From the NCBI RefSeq assembly GCF_030540545.1, contig NZ_JAUNVZ010000005.1, forward strand, positions 124,001 through 188,000: a stretch of 64,000 bases of DNA. Direction: 5' to 3'. The DNA comes from Rothia sp. (in: high G+C Gram-positive bacteria) (GTDB lineage: Bacteria > Actinomycetota > Actinomycetes > Actinomycetales > Micrococcaceae). The notes below the pieces were generated by a model. That model ran no database searches. It was not told the DNA's origin and was given only the letters and a program-made list of their open reading frames with translations. Shown piece after piece: positions 27,421-36,177 of this stretch (position 1 is the first letter of the stretch; every line of letters starts with the position of its first letter). Position numbers and translations under genes: made by a program.

Positions 27421-28170
27421 ATGGAACCCGTATATTCTTCTATGCCCACCATGCCCACGGGTGAGGCAAATCAGCGACCCGGCTCAGTAACTGCTTCTCC
27501 CGCTACCCCTGCCGGTGAACCCAATGCGCGCCCGCGTGCCGCTTCCCTGCCGGCAGATGGTGCATCCTTACTTCTGGGCTCCTATCGTGAGGGCGCCACT
27601 CTTGGGCATCGCACTCCCCTGTGGCTCAAAATGCTGATCTTCGTGGGGCTGGGTGTGGCTTTTGCTCTGACCGGTTGGCAGTGGGCGCTGGGTCTGGCTG
27701 TTCTCTCGATTATTCTGGCAAGCCTATCGGGTGTGACCGCGCGCGATATGGGGCGCATCCTCTATTCTCTGCGCTGGATTCTGCTGCTTCTGGTTGCCTA
27801 CTATGTGCTCTGGGGTGGCGTGGCCACGGGTGTTGATGTGCTGTGTACGATGCTGTCGGCGTTTATGCTGTCGCGCGCTGTGCTCACGTCAACTCCCCTG
27901 CCGGTGCTGCTGGATGGTGCGGTACGTGCCTGCGCACCTCTACGCCTGGTGGGCGTGTCGCCGCAGCGTGTTGGTCTGGCTATTGCTCTGCTGATTCGTT
28001 CGGTGCCGCAGGTGCTAACTATTTGGTCGTCTCTATCCCGAGCGGCGGATGCGCGTGGCATGTCTCGCCGTTCGCGCTGGCGTTTGCTGATCCCGCTGGT
28101 GGTTCAGACGGTGGCTTATGCTCACGCGACCGGGGATGCTCTCACTGCCCGCGGCCTTGACCGCCTCTAG
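27421..28170 (+). CDS. bioN: Energy-coupling factor transmembrane protein EcfT (biotin)
   Basis: 249 residues. After a variable 65-residue N-terminal part come about five membrane helices and the two EcfT coupling signatures, AADARGMSRR and DALTARGLDRL, the Ala-Arg-Gly motifs that contact the ATPases. Membrane component of the BioMNY biotin uptake system. It starts two bases after bioM with no ribosome binding site of its own. Its last 75 bases are duplicated at 28855-28929, beyond the toxin-antitoxin genes; the duplicate encodes the same end plus NQLDP, suggesting the present C-terminus may be slightly shortened. Confidence 0.9.
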   Translation: MEPVYSSMPTMPTGEANQRPGSVTASPATPAGEPNARPRAASLPADGASLLLGSYREGATLGHRTPLWLKMLIFVGLGVAFALTGWQWALGLAVLSIILASLSGVTARDMGRILYSLRWILLLLVAYYVLWGGVATGVDVLCTMLSAFMLSRAVLTSTPLPVLLDGAVRACAPLRLVGVSPQRVGLAIALLIRSVPQVLTIWSSLSRAADARGMSRRSRWRLLIPLVVQTVAYAHATGDALTARGLDRL

Positions 28171-28187
28171 TACCACCCACCTACAGT

Positions 28188-28249
28188 GTGAGCGCAGTTT
28201 CTTTGTTTGAGCGCTAAAAATTCGCGCTCCAACAAAGAACTGTGCTCAC
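28188..28249. repeat. Long imperfect hairpin after bioN
   Basis: About 23 of 26 positions pair between GTGAGCGCAGTTTCTTTGTT (then TGAGCGC) and GCGCTCCAACAAAGAACTGT (then GCTCAC). There is no T run after it. It may act as a terminator-like or processing element, or be a small mobile repeat. Confidence 0.55.
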
Positions 28250-28265
28250 GTCATAAAACGTGTAC

Positions 28266-28535
28266 TTAGTACCGCTTATATATCTCTCGTCGATGCCCCA
28301 GGTCGATAGCCAGGATAACCAGTTGATTATCTATCAGCTCAACAACTACACGGTAATCTCCAATACGATACCGCCAGTAACCGCTCAGGTTCCCCGTTAA
28401 ACCCTTACCTCGGACTCGCGGATCTTCTATAGTTTGTAAGTCGTCAAAATATTTAAGAATCCTGAGCCGTGTTGGCTTATCTAAACGTTTTAGTTCTTTG
28501 GCGAACGAAGAGGTGAATTTAATCGTCCATGTCAT
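28266..28535 (-). CDS. RelE/ParE-superfamily toxin
   Basis: 89 residues: MTWTIKFTSSFAKELKRLDK, then LRILKYFDDL, RGKGLTGNLSGYWRYRIGDY RVVVE-type sequence and LGHRREIYKRY. This is the RelE mRNA-interferase pattern (RVRGKGLTG, WRYRIGDYR, C-terminal IYKRY). It would cleave mRNA on the ribosome when its antitoxin is degraded. The reading frame overlaps the antitoxin by 17 bases. The pair sits between the two copies of the bioN 3' end. Confidence 0.88.
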   Translation of the reverse strand: MTWTIKFTSSFAKELKRLDKPTRLRILKYFDDLQTIEDPRVRGKGLTGNLSGYWRYRIGDYRVVVELIDNQLVILAIDLGHRREIYKRY

Positions 28536-28752
28536 CGATCATGGCTTTCATCTCGTCCAGGGTATAGGTTTCTTCTTCGCCAGCTTTAACTCGCGCCGAG
28601 ATACGCAGAATGTTCTGCTCCCAGATATAGCGTTCCATCGCTTCAGCGAAGCTTTCCATGAGACCCGGATCGTTCACGTCAATACCCTGGCGTTCTGCAC
28701 GCTGCGCAAGCTCTTCCAAACGGGGTGTCATCTCAATGTATCGTGGTGACAT
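28519..28752 (-). CDS. RelB-like antitoxin
   Basis: 77 residues, acidic at the C-terminus (TLDEMKAMIDDMDD), with a helical N-terminal part (MTPRLEELAQRAERQGIDV, SFAEAMERYIWEQ) that may form the DNA-binding dimer. It should neutralise the RelE-type toxin encoded downstream and autoregulate the pair. ATG at 28752 has AAAGGAG upstream. Family assignment rests mainly on the toxin partner and gene order. Confidence 0.75.
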   Translation of the reverse strand: MSPRYIEMTPRLEELAQRAERQGIDVNDPGLMESFAEAMERYIWEQNILRISARVKAGEEETYTLDEMKAMIDDMDD

Positions 28753-28854
28753 TGTCTTCTCCTTTGGTCTGTAGTTTTACCCTAACATATTTCTCCATGC
28801 CAGGGACGTAATATTGACGTTATGCCTTGGCATGGCGCGCTGGAGGATGATGGT

Positions 28855-28947
28855 CCCCTGGTGGTTCAGACGGTGACCTATGCTCACGCAACCGGGGACG
28901 CGCTCACTGCCCGCGGCCTTGACCGCCTCAACCAGCTTGACCCGTGA
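28855..28947 (+). pseudogene. Duplicated 3' end of bioN
   Basis: About 75 bases match the bioN end (28092-28167) with roughly six differences: the frame reads PLVVQTVTYAHATGDALTAR and GLDRL, then NQLDP and a stop at 28945. Weaker similarity may extend another 25 bases upstream (GGCATG, CGCGCTGG). There is no start codon or ribosome binding site. Confidence 0.8.
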
Positions 28948-28991
28948 TCCTTAACCGCCCCCTACCCACTTCCTCCAGTTTTGGGGTGTAT

Positions 28992-29061
28992 CGTTTTGGG
29001 CGCAAAAAGTAACAACGGGCGCAAATTTCCTGCGCCCAAAGCAACAAATTGCGCCCAAACG
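28992..29061. repeat. Second long imperfect hairpin
   Basis: Outer arms CGTTTTGGGCGCAA and TTGCGCCCAAACG, inner arms GGGCGCA and TGCGCCC. It follows the bioN duplicate at a distance similar to that of the first hairpin from bioN itself. Confidence 0.5.
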
Positions 29062-29146
29062 GAGAAAGGGTCTGTCACACTCTTGTCTGACAAGGGGGTT
29101 AAGGCGTAGACTGGGGTAAATATTCACCGTGGAACAGGAGGAAACG

Positions 29147-29671
29147 ATGTCGTTGACCCACTACGATAAGGAAATGATCCGCCTTGCCGATAGCATCGCG
29201 GAACAAGCACACGCCGGGCAGGTTGATAAGATTGGCCGCCCGTACATTACGCATGTGCGCCGCGTGGCATTCCGCCTGCGGTCTCTTACCCGCGAATACC
29301 CGCACCTGACCGATAAGCTACCCATGCTCTACATTGTGGCGCTGCTACACGATACGGTCGAAGACACCCCGGTCACCCTACCCTATCTGGCTCGCCTATT
29401 CGCCGCACCCATGATTGATGCGATTGATGCGCTCACCCGCCGCGAGGGCGAGAACTACGAATCCTATCTGCAGCGTGTTGCCTCCAATGAGCTTGCCGTG
29501 TGGGTTAAGCGTGCGGATATTGCCGATAATACCGACCCGGAGCGCCTGGCTCACCTGAATGAGGAAACCCGCGAGGCTCTGCTAGCTAAGTACGAGTACG
29601 CGCTCGCCTACCTGAATGAGGCGGCGCCCACGCATGAGAGCCTGCTGGAGAAGATCCGTATCCCGGCGTAG
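29147..29671 (+). CDS. HD-domain phosphohydrolase-like protein
   Basis: 174 residues with the HD metal motif (RPYITHVRRVAF, LLHDTVEDTP near residue 66, KRADIADNT). This is the hydrolase half of RelA/SpoT-like proteins and of small alarmone hydrolases or guanosine polyphosphate pyrophosphohydrolases; no synthetase, TGS or ACT domain is present. Substrate is therefore only a guess ((p)ppGpp or another nucleotide). ATG at 29147 has AGGAGGAAACG upstream and is preferred over GTG at 29129. It stands alone. Confidence 0.8.
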   Translation: MSLTHYDKEMIRLADSIAEQAHAGQVDKIGRPYITHVRRVAFRLRSLTREYPHLTDKLPMLYIVALLHDTVEDTPVTLPYLARLFAAPMIDAIDALTRREGENYESYLQRVASNELAVWVKRADIADNTDPERLAHLNEETREALLAKYEYALAYLNEAAPTHESLLEKIRIPA

Positions 29672-29816
29672 TTTTGACAGGCTCCCACTTAGACAGCACA
29701 CTAAGCCCCGCCTCGCGCCTTCCGGCTCGTGCAGCCCGCGCTGAACCGCGCTATCACAGCCCTGCCTGTACAGCCCGGCCCCTACAACACGGGCTATAAA
29801 CCCAGTATATTAAAAG

Positions 29817-29857
29817 CACTCAGCCGGTACCCGAAATATTCGAGTACCGGCTGAGTG
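29817..29857 (-). terminator. Terminator of the suf operon
   Basis: CACTCAGCCGGTAC with GTACCGGCTGAGTG, a 14-bp perfect stem, followed by CTTTTAATA on the minus strand, 24 bases past the sufT stop. Confidence 0.8.
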
Positions 29858-29880
29858 TTGAGCTATCTAACCCAGTGGTA

Positions 29881-30207
29881 TTAGATATTGAAGCCCAGGG
29901 CTCGCATCATATCGCGACCGTCGTCGGTGATACGCTCCGGACCCCACGGCGGCATCCAAACCCAGTTCACGCGCCATTCATCAACCAGCGGGCTAAGGTT
30001 TTCCTGCACCTGCTCTTCGATAACTTCCTGCAGGGGGCAGGCTGCGGTGGTCAGGGTCAGATCGAGGATGAGTACACCGTCGTCGTCCCAGCGCATGCCG
30101 TAGAGCAGGCCCAGGTCAACGATGTTCACACCCAGTTCGGGGTCGATTACCTCTGCCAGGGCGTCTTCAATCTGCTCCTGGGAGGGGCGGGAAGCAACAT
30201 CAGTCAC
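29881..30207 (-). CDS. sufT: SufT-type Fe-S assembly factor (DUF59/MIP18 family)
   Basis: 108 residues, a single DUF59 domain: EVIDPELGVNIVDLGLLYG, LTTAACPLQEVIEEQV (the conserved Cys) and a C-terminal VWMPPWGPERITDDGR. Such proteins help mature or transfer Fe-S clusters and usually close actinobacterial suf operons. GTG at 30207 has AAGGTG upstream. Only 82 bases separate it from sufC. Confidence 0.88.
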   Translation of the reverse strand: MTDVASRPSQEQIEDALAEVIDPELGVNIVDLGLLYGMRWDDDGVLILDLTLTTAACPLQEVIEEQVQENLSPLVDEWRVNWVWMPPWGPERITDDGRDMMRALGFNI

Positions 30208-30289
30208 TTGTTCACCTTCTTTGTTGTCCGTTTCCCCGACCCGCTACCTGTGAGCTTCGGGTCGGGGATTCAGTGTGTTGCCGGAAAGT

Positions 30290-31048
30290 TTACTTCTTGC
30301 CGGTGTATGCTACGTAGCCTTCTTCTTCCAGGCGGTCAGCCAGCTCGGGGCCACCCTGGTCTACCATCTTGCCGTCAACGAACACGTGCACGAATTCGGG
30401 CTTGATGTAGCGCAGAATGCGGGTGTAGTGGGTGATCAGCATAACGCCCATGTCGTTCTGCTCGTGTGCGCGGTTCACGCCTTCGGAGACGATCTTCAGT
30501 GCGTCAACGTCCAGGCCGGAGTCGGTCTCGTCGAGAATACCGAACTTGGGCTTGAGCAGTTCGAGCTGCAGGATCTCGTGGCGCTTCTTCTCACCGCCGG
30601 AGAAGCCTTCGTTCACGTTACGGGAGATGAAGGCGGGGTCGATTTCCAGCTGGCTCATAGCTGCCTTGACGTCCTTGGTCCAGGTGCGCAGGTTCGGTGC
30701 CTTGCCGTCCACTGCGGTCTTTGCCGAGCGCAGGAAGTTGGACATGGTCACGCCGGGGATTTCCACGGGGTACTGCATTGCCAGGAACAGGCCTGCGCGT
30801 GCGCGCTCGTCCACGCTCATTTCGGTGATGTCTTCACCGTCGAGCAGGATCTGACCGGAGTCGATCTGGTACTTGGGGTGGCCTGCGATGGTGGATGCCA
30901 GGGTGGACTTACCGGAGCCGTTGGGGCCCATGATTGCGTGGATCTCACCGGAGTTAATGGTCAGGTTCACGCCCTTAAGGATGGGCTTGGTGTTTTCGTC
31001 GTCGAGGATGACCGAGACGTGCAGGTCCTTGATTTCAAGGGTAGACAT
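30290..31048 (-). CDS. sufC: Fe-S assembly ATPase SufC
   Basis: 252 residues. Walker A GPNGSGKSTLA, the SufC-specific signature FSGGEKKRHEILQLELLKP and Walker B FGILDETDSGLDVDALK. A soluble ABC ATPase that drives conformational change of SufBD during Fe-S cluster assembly. TAGGAG precedes ATG at 31048. It follows sufD by 16 bases. Confidence 0.96.
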   Translation of the reverse strand: MSTLEIKDLHVSVILDDENTKPILKGVNLTINSGEIHAIMGPNGSGKSTLASTIAGHPKYQIDSGQILLDGEDITEMSVDERARAGLFLAMQYPVEIPGVTMSNFLRSAKTAVDGKAPNLRTWTKDVKAAMSQLEIDPAFISRNVNEGFSGGEKKRHEILQLELLKPKFGILDETDSGLDVDALKIVSEGVNRAHEQNDMGVMLITHYTRILRYIKPEFVHVFVDGKMVDQGGPELADRLEEEGYVAYTGKK

Positions 31049-31064
31049 TGTTTCTCCTAAAAGC

Positions 31065-32339
31065 TTAGTTGTTGCTGATCGCCAGCTCTGCCTCGAGGGC
31101 TTCGGTGAGCTGCTCTTCCAGTTCGGGTACGCGAATCTGCTGAATGATTTCGTTCAGGAAGCCGCGCACGACCAGGCGGCGTGCTTCTGCTTCGGGAATG
31201 CCGCGTGCCTGCAGGTACCACAGGTGTTCTGCGTCCAGCTGGCCGGTGGTGGATGCGTGACCTGCGCCTTCAATGCGGCCGGTCTCGATTTCCAGGTTGG
31301 GCACGGAGTCGGCGCGGGGGCCAACTTCCAGCAGCAGGTTGCGGTTCAGCTCGTAGGTGTCGGTGCCTTCTGCTTCCTTACCGATCAGCACGTCGCCGAC
31401 CCATACGGAGTGTGCACCCTTGCCCTGCAGCGCGCCCTTGTAGGTTACGCGGGACTTGCAATTGGGCACGGAGTGGTCCACGAACAGGCGGGATTCGATG
31501 TGCTGGCCGGCGTCTACGAAGTACAGGCCGTACATTTCGGTTTCGCCGCCGGGGCCGGTGAACTTGGTGGAGGGGGTCACGCGTACCATGTCGCCGCCCA
31601 GGGAGACGCAGATGTGCTTGAAGCGCGAGTCGCGGCCGAGCTTTGCGTACTGTGCGGAGGCGTGGATTGCGGTGTCATCCCACTGCTGCACGGTGATCAC
31701 GTTCAGCTGTGCGGAGTCTGCGACCACGAATTCGATGTTCTGTGCAACGGTTGCGGTGCCGGTGTGGCGGATAACAACCTGCGCCTTGGAGAAGGGCTTT
31801 GCTTCAACAACGATGTGCTGTGCGGAGGGGTCGCCACCGTTGCCGTGAATGCTGATGTTCACGTGCTCGGTCAGTTCTGCCTCTGCGGGGATGGTCACGA
31901 TGGTTGCCTGCTTGAAGGAGGACCATGCGTTTGCTGCGACGCGGTCTTCGGGGATGCCGGCGGTGCCGATGCGTGCATCCTCGCGGTCGACGGTTTCAAC
32001 AACCACAGCCTCGGGGGCTTCGACCTGCACTGCGGGTGCTTCGCCATTCAGGGCGTCCAGGTGCAGTCCACCCAGGCGCTTGAGGGGGGTGAAGCGCCAG
32101 TCTTCTTCGCGGCCGGTCAGTGCGGGGAAGTCCTCTACCTTGTAGGAGGTCTTGCGCTCTGCTCGGGAGGCTTCCAGGATCTTCTGAACATTGTTCGGGT
32201 TGGAGCCCTGGTGGTTTGCCTCGGTGGCACGCAGAATGGTGTCATCGTGGGCGAACTCGGTGGCGAGCTTCTCGCCTTCCTGGTCCATGCCGGGGATGAT
32301 GGGGCTGTGGTAGCCCAGGGTTTCTTCAGTGTTCGACAT
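31065..32339 (-). CDS. sufD: Fe-S assembly protein SufD
   Basis: 424 residues. SUF domain beta-helix core with DRSHIHTTGQLDAEHLWYLQ-like region here reading GAGHASTTGQLDAEHLWYLQ and the C-terminal FLNEIIQQIRVPELEE. Forms the scaffold with SufB and SufC. ATG overlaps the sufB stop by one base (TAATG), indicating coupled translation. Confidence 0.95.
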   Translation of the reverse strand: MSNTEETLGYHSPIIPGMDQEGEKLATEFAHDDTILRATEANHQGSNPNNVQKILEASRAERKTSYKVEDFPALTGREEDWRFTPLKRLGGLHLDALNGEAPAVQVEAPEAVVVETVDREDARIGTAGIPEDRVAANAWSSFKQATIVTIPAEAELTEHVNISIHGNGGDPSAQHIVVEAKPFSKAQVVIRHTGTATVAQNIEFVVADSAQLNVITVQQWDDTAIHASAQYAKLGRDSRFKHICVSLGGDMVRVTPSTKFTGPGGETEMYGLYFVDAGQHIESRLFVDHSVPNCKSRVTYKGALQGKGAHSVWVGDVLIGKEAEGTDTYELNRNLLLEVGPRADSVPNLEIETGRIEGAGHASTTGQLDAEHLWYLQARGIPEAEARRLVVRGFLNEIIQQIRVPELEEQLTEALEAELAISNN

Positions 32340-33796
32340 TAGCCCACAGATCCTTCCATCTGGAGTTCAATCAGGCGGTTAAGTTCGAGTGCGTATTCCA
32401 TGGGCAGCTCGCGGGCGATGGGCTCAACGAAGCCGCGGACGATCATTGCCATTGCTTCGTCTTCTGCCAGGCCACGCTGCATCAGGTAGAACAGCTGCTC
32501 TTCGGAGACGCGGGAAACGGTTGCTTCGTGGCCCATGGTCACGTCATCTTCGCGGACATCCACGTAGGGGTAGGTGTCGGAGCGGGAGATGGTGTCCACC
32601 AGCAGGGCGTCACAAACCACCGAGGACTTGGAGTGCTTTGCGCCTTCGCGCACCTGCACCAGGCCGCGGTAGGCGCTACGGCCGCCGTTTCGTGCCACGG
32701 ACTTGGAGACGATGGTCGAGGAGGTGTTCGGCGCGATGTGAACCATCTTGGAGCCGGTGTCCTGGTGCTGACCTTCACCTGCGAATGCGATGGAGAGGGT
32801 CTCGCCCTTGGCGTGCTCGCCGACCATGTACACTGCCGGGTACTTCTGGGTGACCTTGGAGCCGATGTTACCGTCGACCCATTCCATGGTTGCGCCTTCG
32901 TGTGCGACGGCGCGCTTGGTCACCAGGTTGTACACGTTATTGGACCAGTTCTGGATGGTGGTGTAGCGTACGCGTGCGTTCTTCTTCACCACGATTTCCA
33001 CCACTGCCGAGTGCAACGAGTCGGAGCGGTACACGGGGGCGGTGCAGCCCTCAATGTAGTGTACGTAGGAGCCTTCGTCCGCGATGATCAGGGTGCGTTC
33101 GAACTGACCCATATTCTCGGTGTTAATGCGGAAGTACGCCTGCAGCGGGATTTCCACGTGTACTCCCGGGGGCACGTACACGAAGGAGCCACCGGACCAT
33201 ACGGCGGTGTTCAGTGCGGAGAACTTGTTATCGCCGATGGGGATGATGGAGCCGAAGTATTCCTTGAAGAGTTCGGGGTATTCGCGCAGACCGGTGTCAG
33301 TGTCGACGAAGATCACGCCCTGTGCTTCCAGATCTTCGCGGATCTGGTGGTACACAACCTCGGACTCGTACTGTGCTGCAACACCTGCAACCAGTGCGTT
33401 ACGCTCTGCTTCGGGGATACCCAGGCGCTCATAGGTGGTGCGGATATCTTCGGGCAGTTCTTCCCAGCTTTCCGCCTGCTTTTCGGTGGAGCGCACGAAG
33501 TACTTGATGTTGTCGAAGTCGATTTCAGACAGGTCCGCACCCCAGGTGGGCATGGGCTTGCGCTCGAAGAACTTCAGCGCCTTCAGGCGCATGTCCAGCA
33601 TCCACTGGGGTTCGTTCTTCTTGGCGGAGATATCGCGCACGACGGCTTCGTCCAGGCCGCGCTTTGCAGCCTGACCGGCTTCGTCAGAGTCGGCCCAACC
33701 GTACTCGTAGTTGCCGATGCCCTCGAGTTCGGGGTTCATCTCCAGGATCTCTGAAATGACGGTGTCGTTGGCTTCGAGCTCAACTTTCTCGGTCAT
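32339..33796 (-). CDS. sufB: Fe-S assembly protein SufB
   Basis: 485 residues. Contains [34 protein letters not shown] (the SufB Cys), [18 protein letters not shown] and the C-terminal [18 protein letters not shown]. Scaffold subunit on which the nascent Fe-S cluster is built. GAAAGG precedes ATG at 33796. First structural gene of the operon, after the regulator sufR. Confidence 0.96.
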   Translation of the reverse strand: MTEKVELEANDTVISEILEMNPELEGIGNYEYGWADSDEAGQAAKRGLDEAVVRDISAKKNEPQWMLDMRLKALKFFERKPMPTWGADLSEIDFDNIKYFVRSTEKQAESWEELPEDIRTTYERLGIPEAERNALVAGVAAQYESEVVYHQIREDLEAQGVIFVDTDTGLREYPELFKEYFGSIIPIGDNKFSALNTAVWSGGSFVYVPPGVHVEIPLQAYFRINTENMGQFERTLIIADEGSYVHYIEGCTAPVYRSDSLHSAVVEIVVKKNARVRYTTIQNWSNNVYNLVTKRAVAHEGATMEWVDGNIGSKVTQKYPAVYMVGEHAKGETLSIAFAGEGQHQDTGSKMVHIAPNTSSTIVSKSVARNGGRSAYRGLVQVREGAKHSKSSVVCDALLVDTISRSDTYPYVDVREDDVTMGHEATVSRVSEEQLFYLMQRGLAEDEAMAMIVRGFVEPIARELPMEYALELNRLIELQMEGSVG

Positions 33797-33816
33797 TACG
33801 GCCTTTCTTCGATGGT

Positions 33817-33832
33817 GAATAATTCTTTATTC
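33817..33832. promoter_or_regulatory. Candidate operator upstream of sufB
   Basis: GAATAA-TTCT-TTATTC, a perfect 6-4-6 inverted repeat, 21 bases before the sufB ATG, next to a second inverted pair TTCCGGA/TCCGGGAA. It may be a control site for sufBDC, but no consensus is matched. Confidence 0.35.
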
Positions 33833-33903
33833 TTCCGGATTGTCTCCGGGAAGTCTATGGTGCCCGGCACTATTGTTGCGCTAGCGTTTGCGAGGTGCGC
33901 AGG

Positions 33904-34683
33904 CTAGGAGGCGTCAGTGTCGGGTCGTTCTTTATCTCGTACCAGCGGCACGTGGGTGGTGCACACATGTGCGCCGCCTGCCATGGTCGAGAGCCTACGT
34001 ACGTCAACGCCGAGCAGGTCGGAAATAATCCCGGTTTCCTGGTCGCAGAAGACCGTGAAGTCTTCGGCGAGGTCTCGTACGGGGCAGTGACCCTGGCAGA
34101 GCTGAATGCTTGCCAGGAAGTTCGTTCCTGCCGGCACGGGGCGACCTGCGGGCGGTGCCGTGCGGTTGGCGGTGGCTACAAACCCGTCGCGGCTCATGGC
34201 TTCTGCCAGGGCTTGGGCTCGGGCTTCGACGCTGTCACCGGCGGCTTCTACTACCGGGCGGTAGCGCGCCTCCATTTCGGCAGCTCGTGCGGAGGCGAAG
34301 GCTTCGAGTGCCTGCTCCCCTACGGTGTCTCGCAGCATTTTCAGGGCGTCGCGGGCAATGTCTAGGTAGTCATTGCCTAGGCGTTCGTGCCCTTCGGGTG
34401 CGATGACGTAGCGGCGTGCGGGTCGGCCTGCGCCTGCCGAGAGGTGTTTGAGGGAGGCGACTTCGATCATGTGCGCCTTTTCCAGCGCGTCGAGGTGGCG
34501 ACGCACTGCTGCGGGGGTCAGGTTCAGCAGTTCACCGAGGTTGGCTGCTGAGACGGGGCCGTGGTTGAGAACGCCGCGGAGCACTCGGTCTCGGGTGCGT
34601 TCTTCGGTTTCCGCTGTGCGTGCGCCGGACTTCGACACGGGCGCCTTGGAGGCGCTTTTTACGGTCTTGTTCACGGAATACAC
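33904..34683 (-). CDS. sufR: SufR-like Fe-S sensing transcriptional regulator
   Basis: About 259 residues. N-terminal winged HTH (VLNHGPVSAANLGELLNLTP, AAVRRHLDALEKA) and a C-terminal domain with the Cys set CQGHC-x(12)-C (residues near 210-230) that would hold a Fe-S cluster. Homologues repress suf genes when clusters are sufficient. It lies directly upstream of sufB on the same strand. The start is uncertain: GTG at 34683, with CATACT six bases upstream, suggests a leaderless message; GTG at 34674 and a longer frame to 34770 are alternatives. Confidence 0.83.
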   Translation of the reverse strand: MYSVNKTVKSASKAPVSKSGARTAETEERTRDRVLRGVLNHGPVSAANLGELLNLTPAAVRRHLDALEKAHMIEVASLKHLSAGAGRPARRYVIAPEGHERLGNDYLDIARDALKMLRDTVGEQALEAFASARAAEMEARYRPVVEAAGDSVEARAQALAEAMSRDGFVATANRTAPPAGRPVPAGTNFLASIQLCQGHCPVRDLAEDFTVFCDQETGIISDLLGVDVRRLSTMAGGAHVCTTHVPLVRDKERPDTDAS

Positions 34684-35064
34684 AACTAAAGTATGTCCTA
34701 ATTCTGGTGGGGGTACTAGTAAGGTGTTCCTACTTGTGAGCAAAGAGTCTTTAACTTTCGTGCAAGGCACCCTCAGCGTGGCATTTAAGGGCTTCGCAGC
34801 GGGGTGCTCAGCGCCTTAGTTCCGCGATATGTCGCGTATTTTTGGGTGGTTTGGAGTGGGTTTGAGTGCGGTTTGGGGTAGCCGATCGGGCAGTATAGAT
34901 AGGTGAATAGAGACACTCTTAGCTTTTGCGGAAGTGTCGGGCGGCACGTTTATCCCGCCATGTATGACCGCTCCCAGCGTAATAATCACAGTTTTTAACG
35001 CGAAATAACACACAAACCCCGTCTTTATTAAGCACCCCTAGCTTTCCTCCCCTCGCTCAGGGCT

Positions 35065-35070
35065 TAAGAT
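35065..35070 (+). promoter_or_regulatory. -10 box of leaderless ABC ATPase gene
   Basis: TAAGAT followed by six bases (AGGGGT) and GTG at 35077. Confidence 0.5.
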
Positions 35071-35076
35071 AGGGGT

Positions 35077-36177
35077 GTGTCACACCAACTACCCGAAACT
35101 CATAGCCCCGCGCCCGCAAACCGCACGCGCACAGCCTATAGCCGCGCCAGCACACGCACACACGCCCACGGATCCAGCGAACCGGCAGTGCGCATCCGCA
35201 AACTCGTGAAGGATTTCCGCGCCTCGCGCTCCTTTAGGGAAAAGCACCCCGAGCGCATCACCCCCATGGATTTTTACCGCGCGGTCAACTCCGTGAACCT
35301 GGACGTCTACCCCGGCGAGGTGGTCGTACTGCTGGGCGCCAATGGTGCCGGTAAAACCACCACTCTTTCCTGCGCGCAGGGCATGACATGGCCCACCCGT
35401 GGCAGTGTGGAATTACTGGGTGAAAACCCTGTACACGCCACCCCCGAGCTGCGCGCCCGCGTGGGCATTATGCTGCAGGACGGCGGTCTGCCCAACGCCA
35501 TGAAACCCATCCCGCTGCTGCGCCACGTGGCGAGCATGTACCGCGACCCCATGGATGTGGACATGCTGGTTGAGCGCCTGGGCATTGAGGCGTTTAACGG
35601 TACGAATATTCGTCGCCTCTCGGGCGGTCAGAAGCAGCGCGTTGCTTTTGCTGCGGCGCTGATCGGTAAACCCGATGTGCTCTTTTTGGATGAGCCTTCC
35701 GCCGGTCTTGACCCGCAATCGCGCAATGTGGTTTTCGATATTATTCGTGAGCAGCGCGCCGCCGGAACCGCGATTGTGCTCACCACTCACCTGCTCGATG
35801 ACGCCCAGAAGCTCGCCGATTACGTCTACATTATGGAGGACGGCACGATTGCCTCTGAGGGACCGATTCAGGAGCTGCTGACCGGCGACGGTAGTATGCG
35901 CCTGCGCTTTAGCCTGCGCGAGCACTGCCCTAAGCTGAGCGAGCTTTTCCCGGATGATTTGAGTGCGGGTCTGAGCCTGAGCGTGAGCGAACCCTATGAT
36001 GAGTCCGCTCCCCTGCTGCCGGGTGAATACGAGGTGACCGGCGTGATCACCGGCCGGCATATGGTGGAGTTCCACCGTGCCCTGGCGCAGCGCAACCTGA
36101 TGCCCGTGCATGTGGAGCTGACCGCGAAGAGTTTGGAAGATGTATTCCTGGAGATTTCCGGGGAGGAGATTCGATGA
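35077..36177 (+). CDS. ABC exporter ATP-binding protein
   Basis: 366 residues. ABC domain from about residue 30: Walker A LLGANGAGKTTT, signature RLSGGQKQRVAFAAAL, Walker B VLFLDEPSAGLDPQ, H-loop LTTHLLDDAQ. This is the CcmA/DrrA-type ATPase of ABC-2 exporters. The first 30 residues are a basic, Ala/Thr-rich extension and there is an RPxxREKHPERITPMDF insert before Walker A. The start is GTG, leaderless. It overlaps the permease gene by four bases (ATGA). The cargo cannot be read from the sequence. Confidence 0.88.
   Translation: MSHQLPETHSPAPANRTRTAYSRASTRTHAHGSSEPAVRIRKLVKDFRASRSFREKHPERITPMDFYRAVNSVNLDVYPGEVVVLLGANGAGKTTTLSCAQGMTWPTRGSVELLGENPVHATPELRARVGIMLQDGGLPNAMKPIPLLRHVASMYRDPMDVDMLVERLGIEAFNGTNIRRLSGGQKQRVAFAAALIGKPDVLFLDEPSAGLDPQSRNVVFDIIREQRAAGTAIVLTTHLLDDAQKLADYVYIMEDGTIASEGPIQELLTGDGSMRLRFSLREHCPKLSELFPDDLSAGLSLSVSEPYDESAPLLPGEYEVTGVITGRHMVEFHRALAQRNLMPVHVELTAKSLEDVFLEISGEEIR

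Noticed and set aside
23163-33835. AAAGAATTATTCA shared by the leaders of the 28-residue peptide and sufB
   Set aside because: A 13-base match between two AT-rich leaders is expected by chance in a window of this size.
34816-35013. 65-codon minus-strand frame between sufR and the ABC genes
   Set aside because: No ribosome site and no protein-like pattern; it covers the likely promoter area of the ABC operon.
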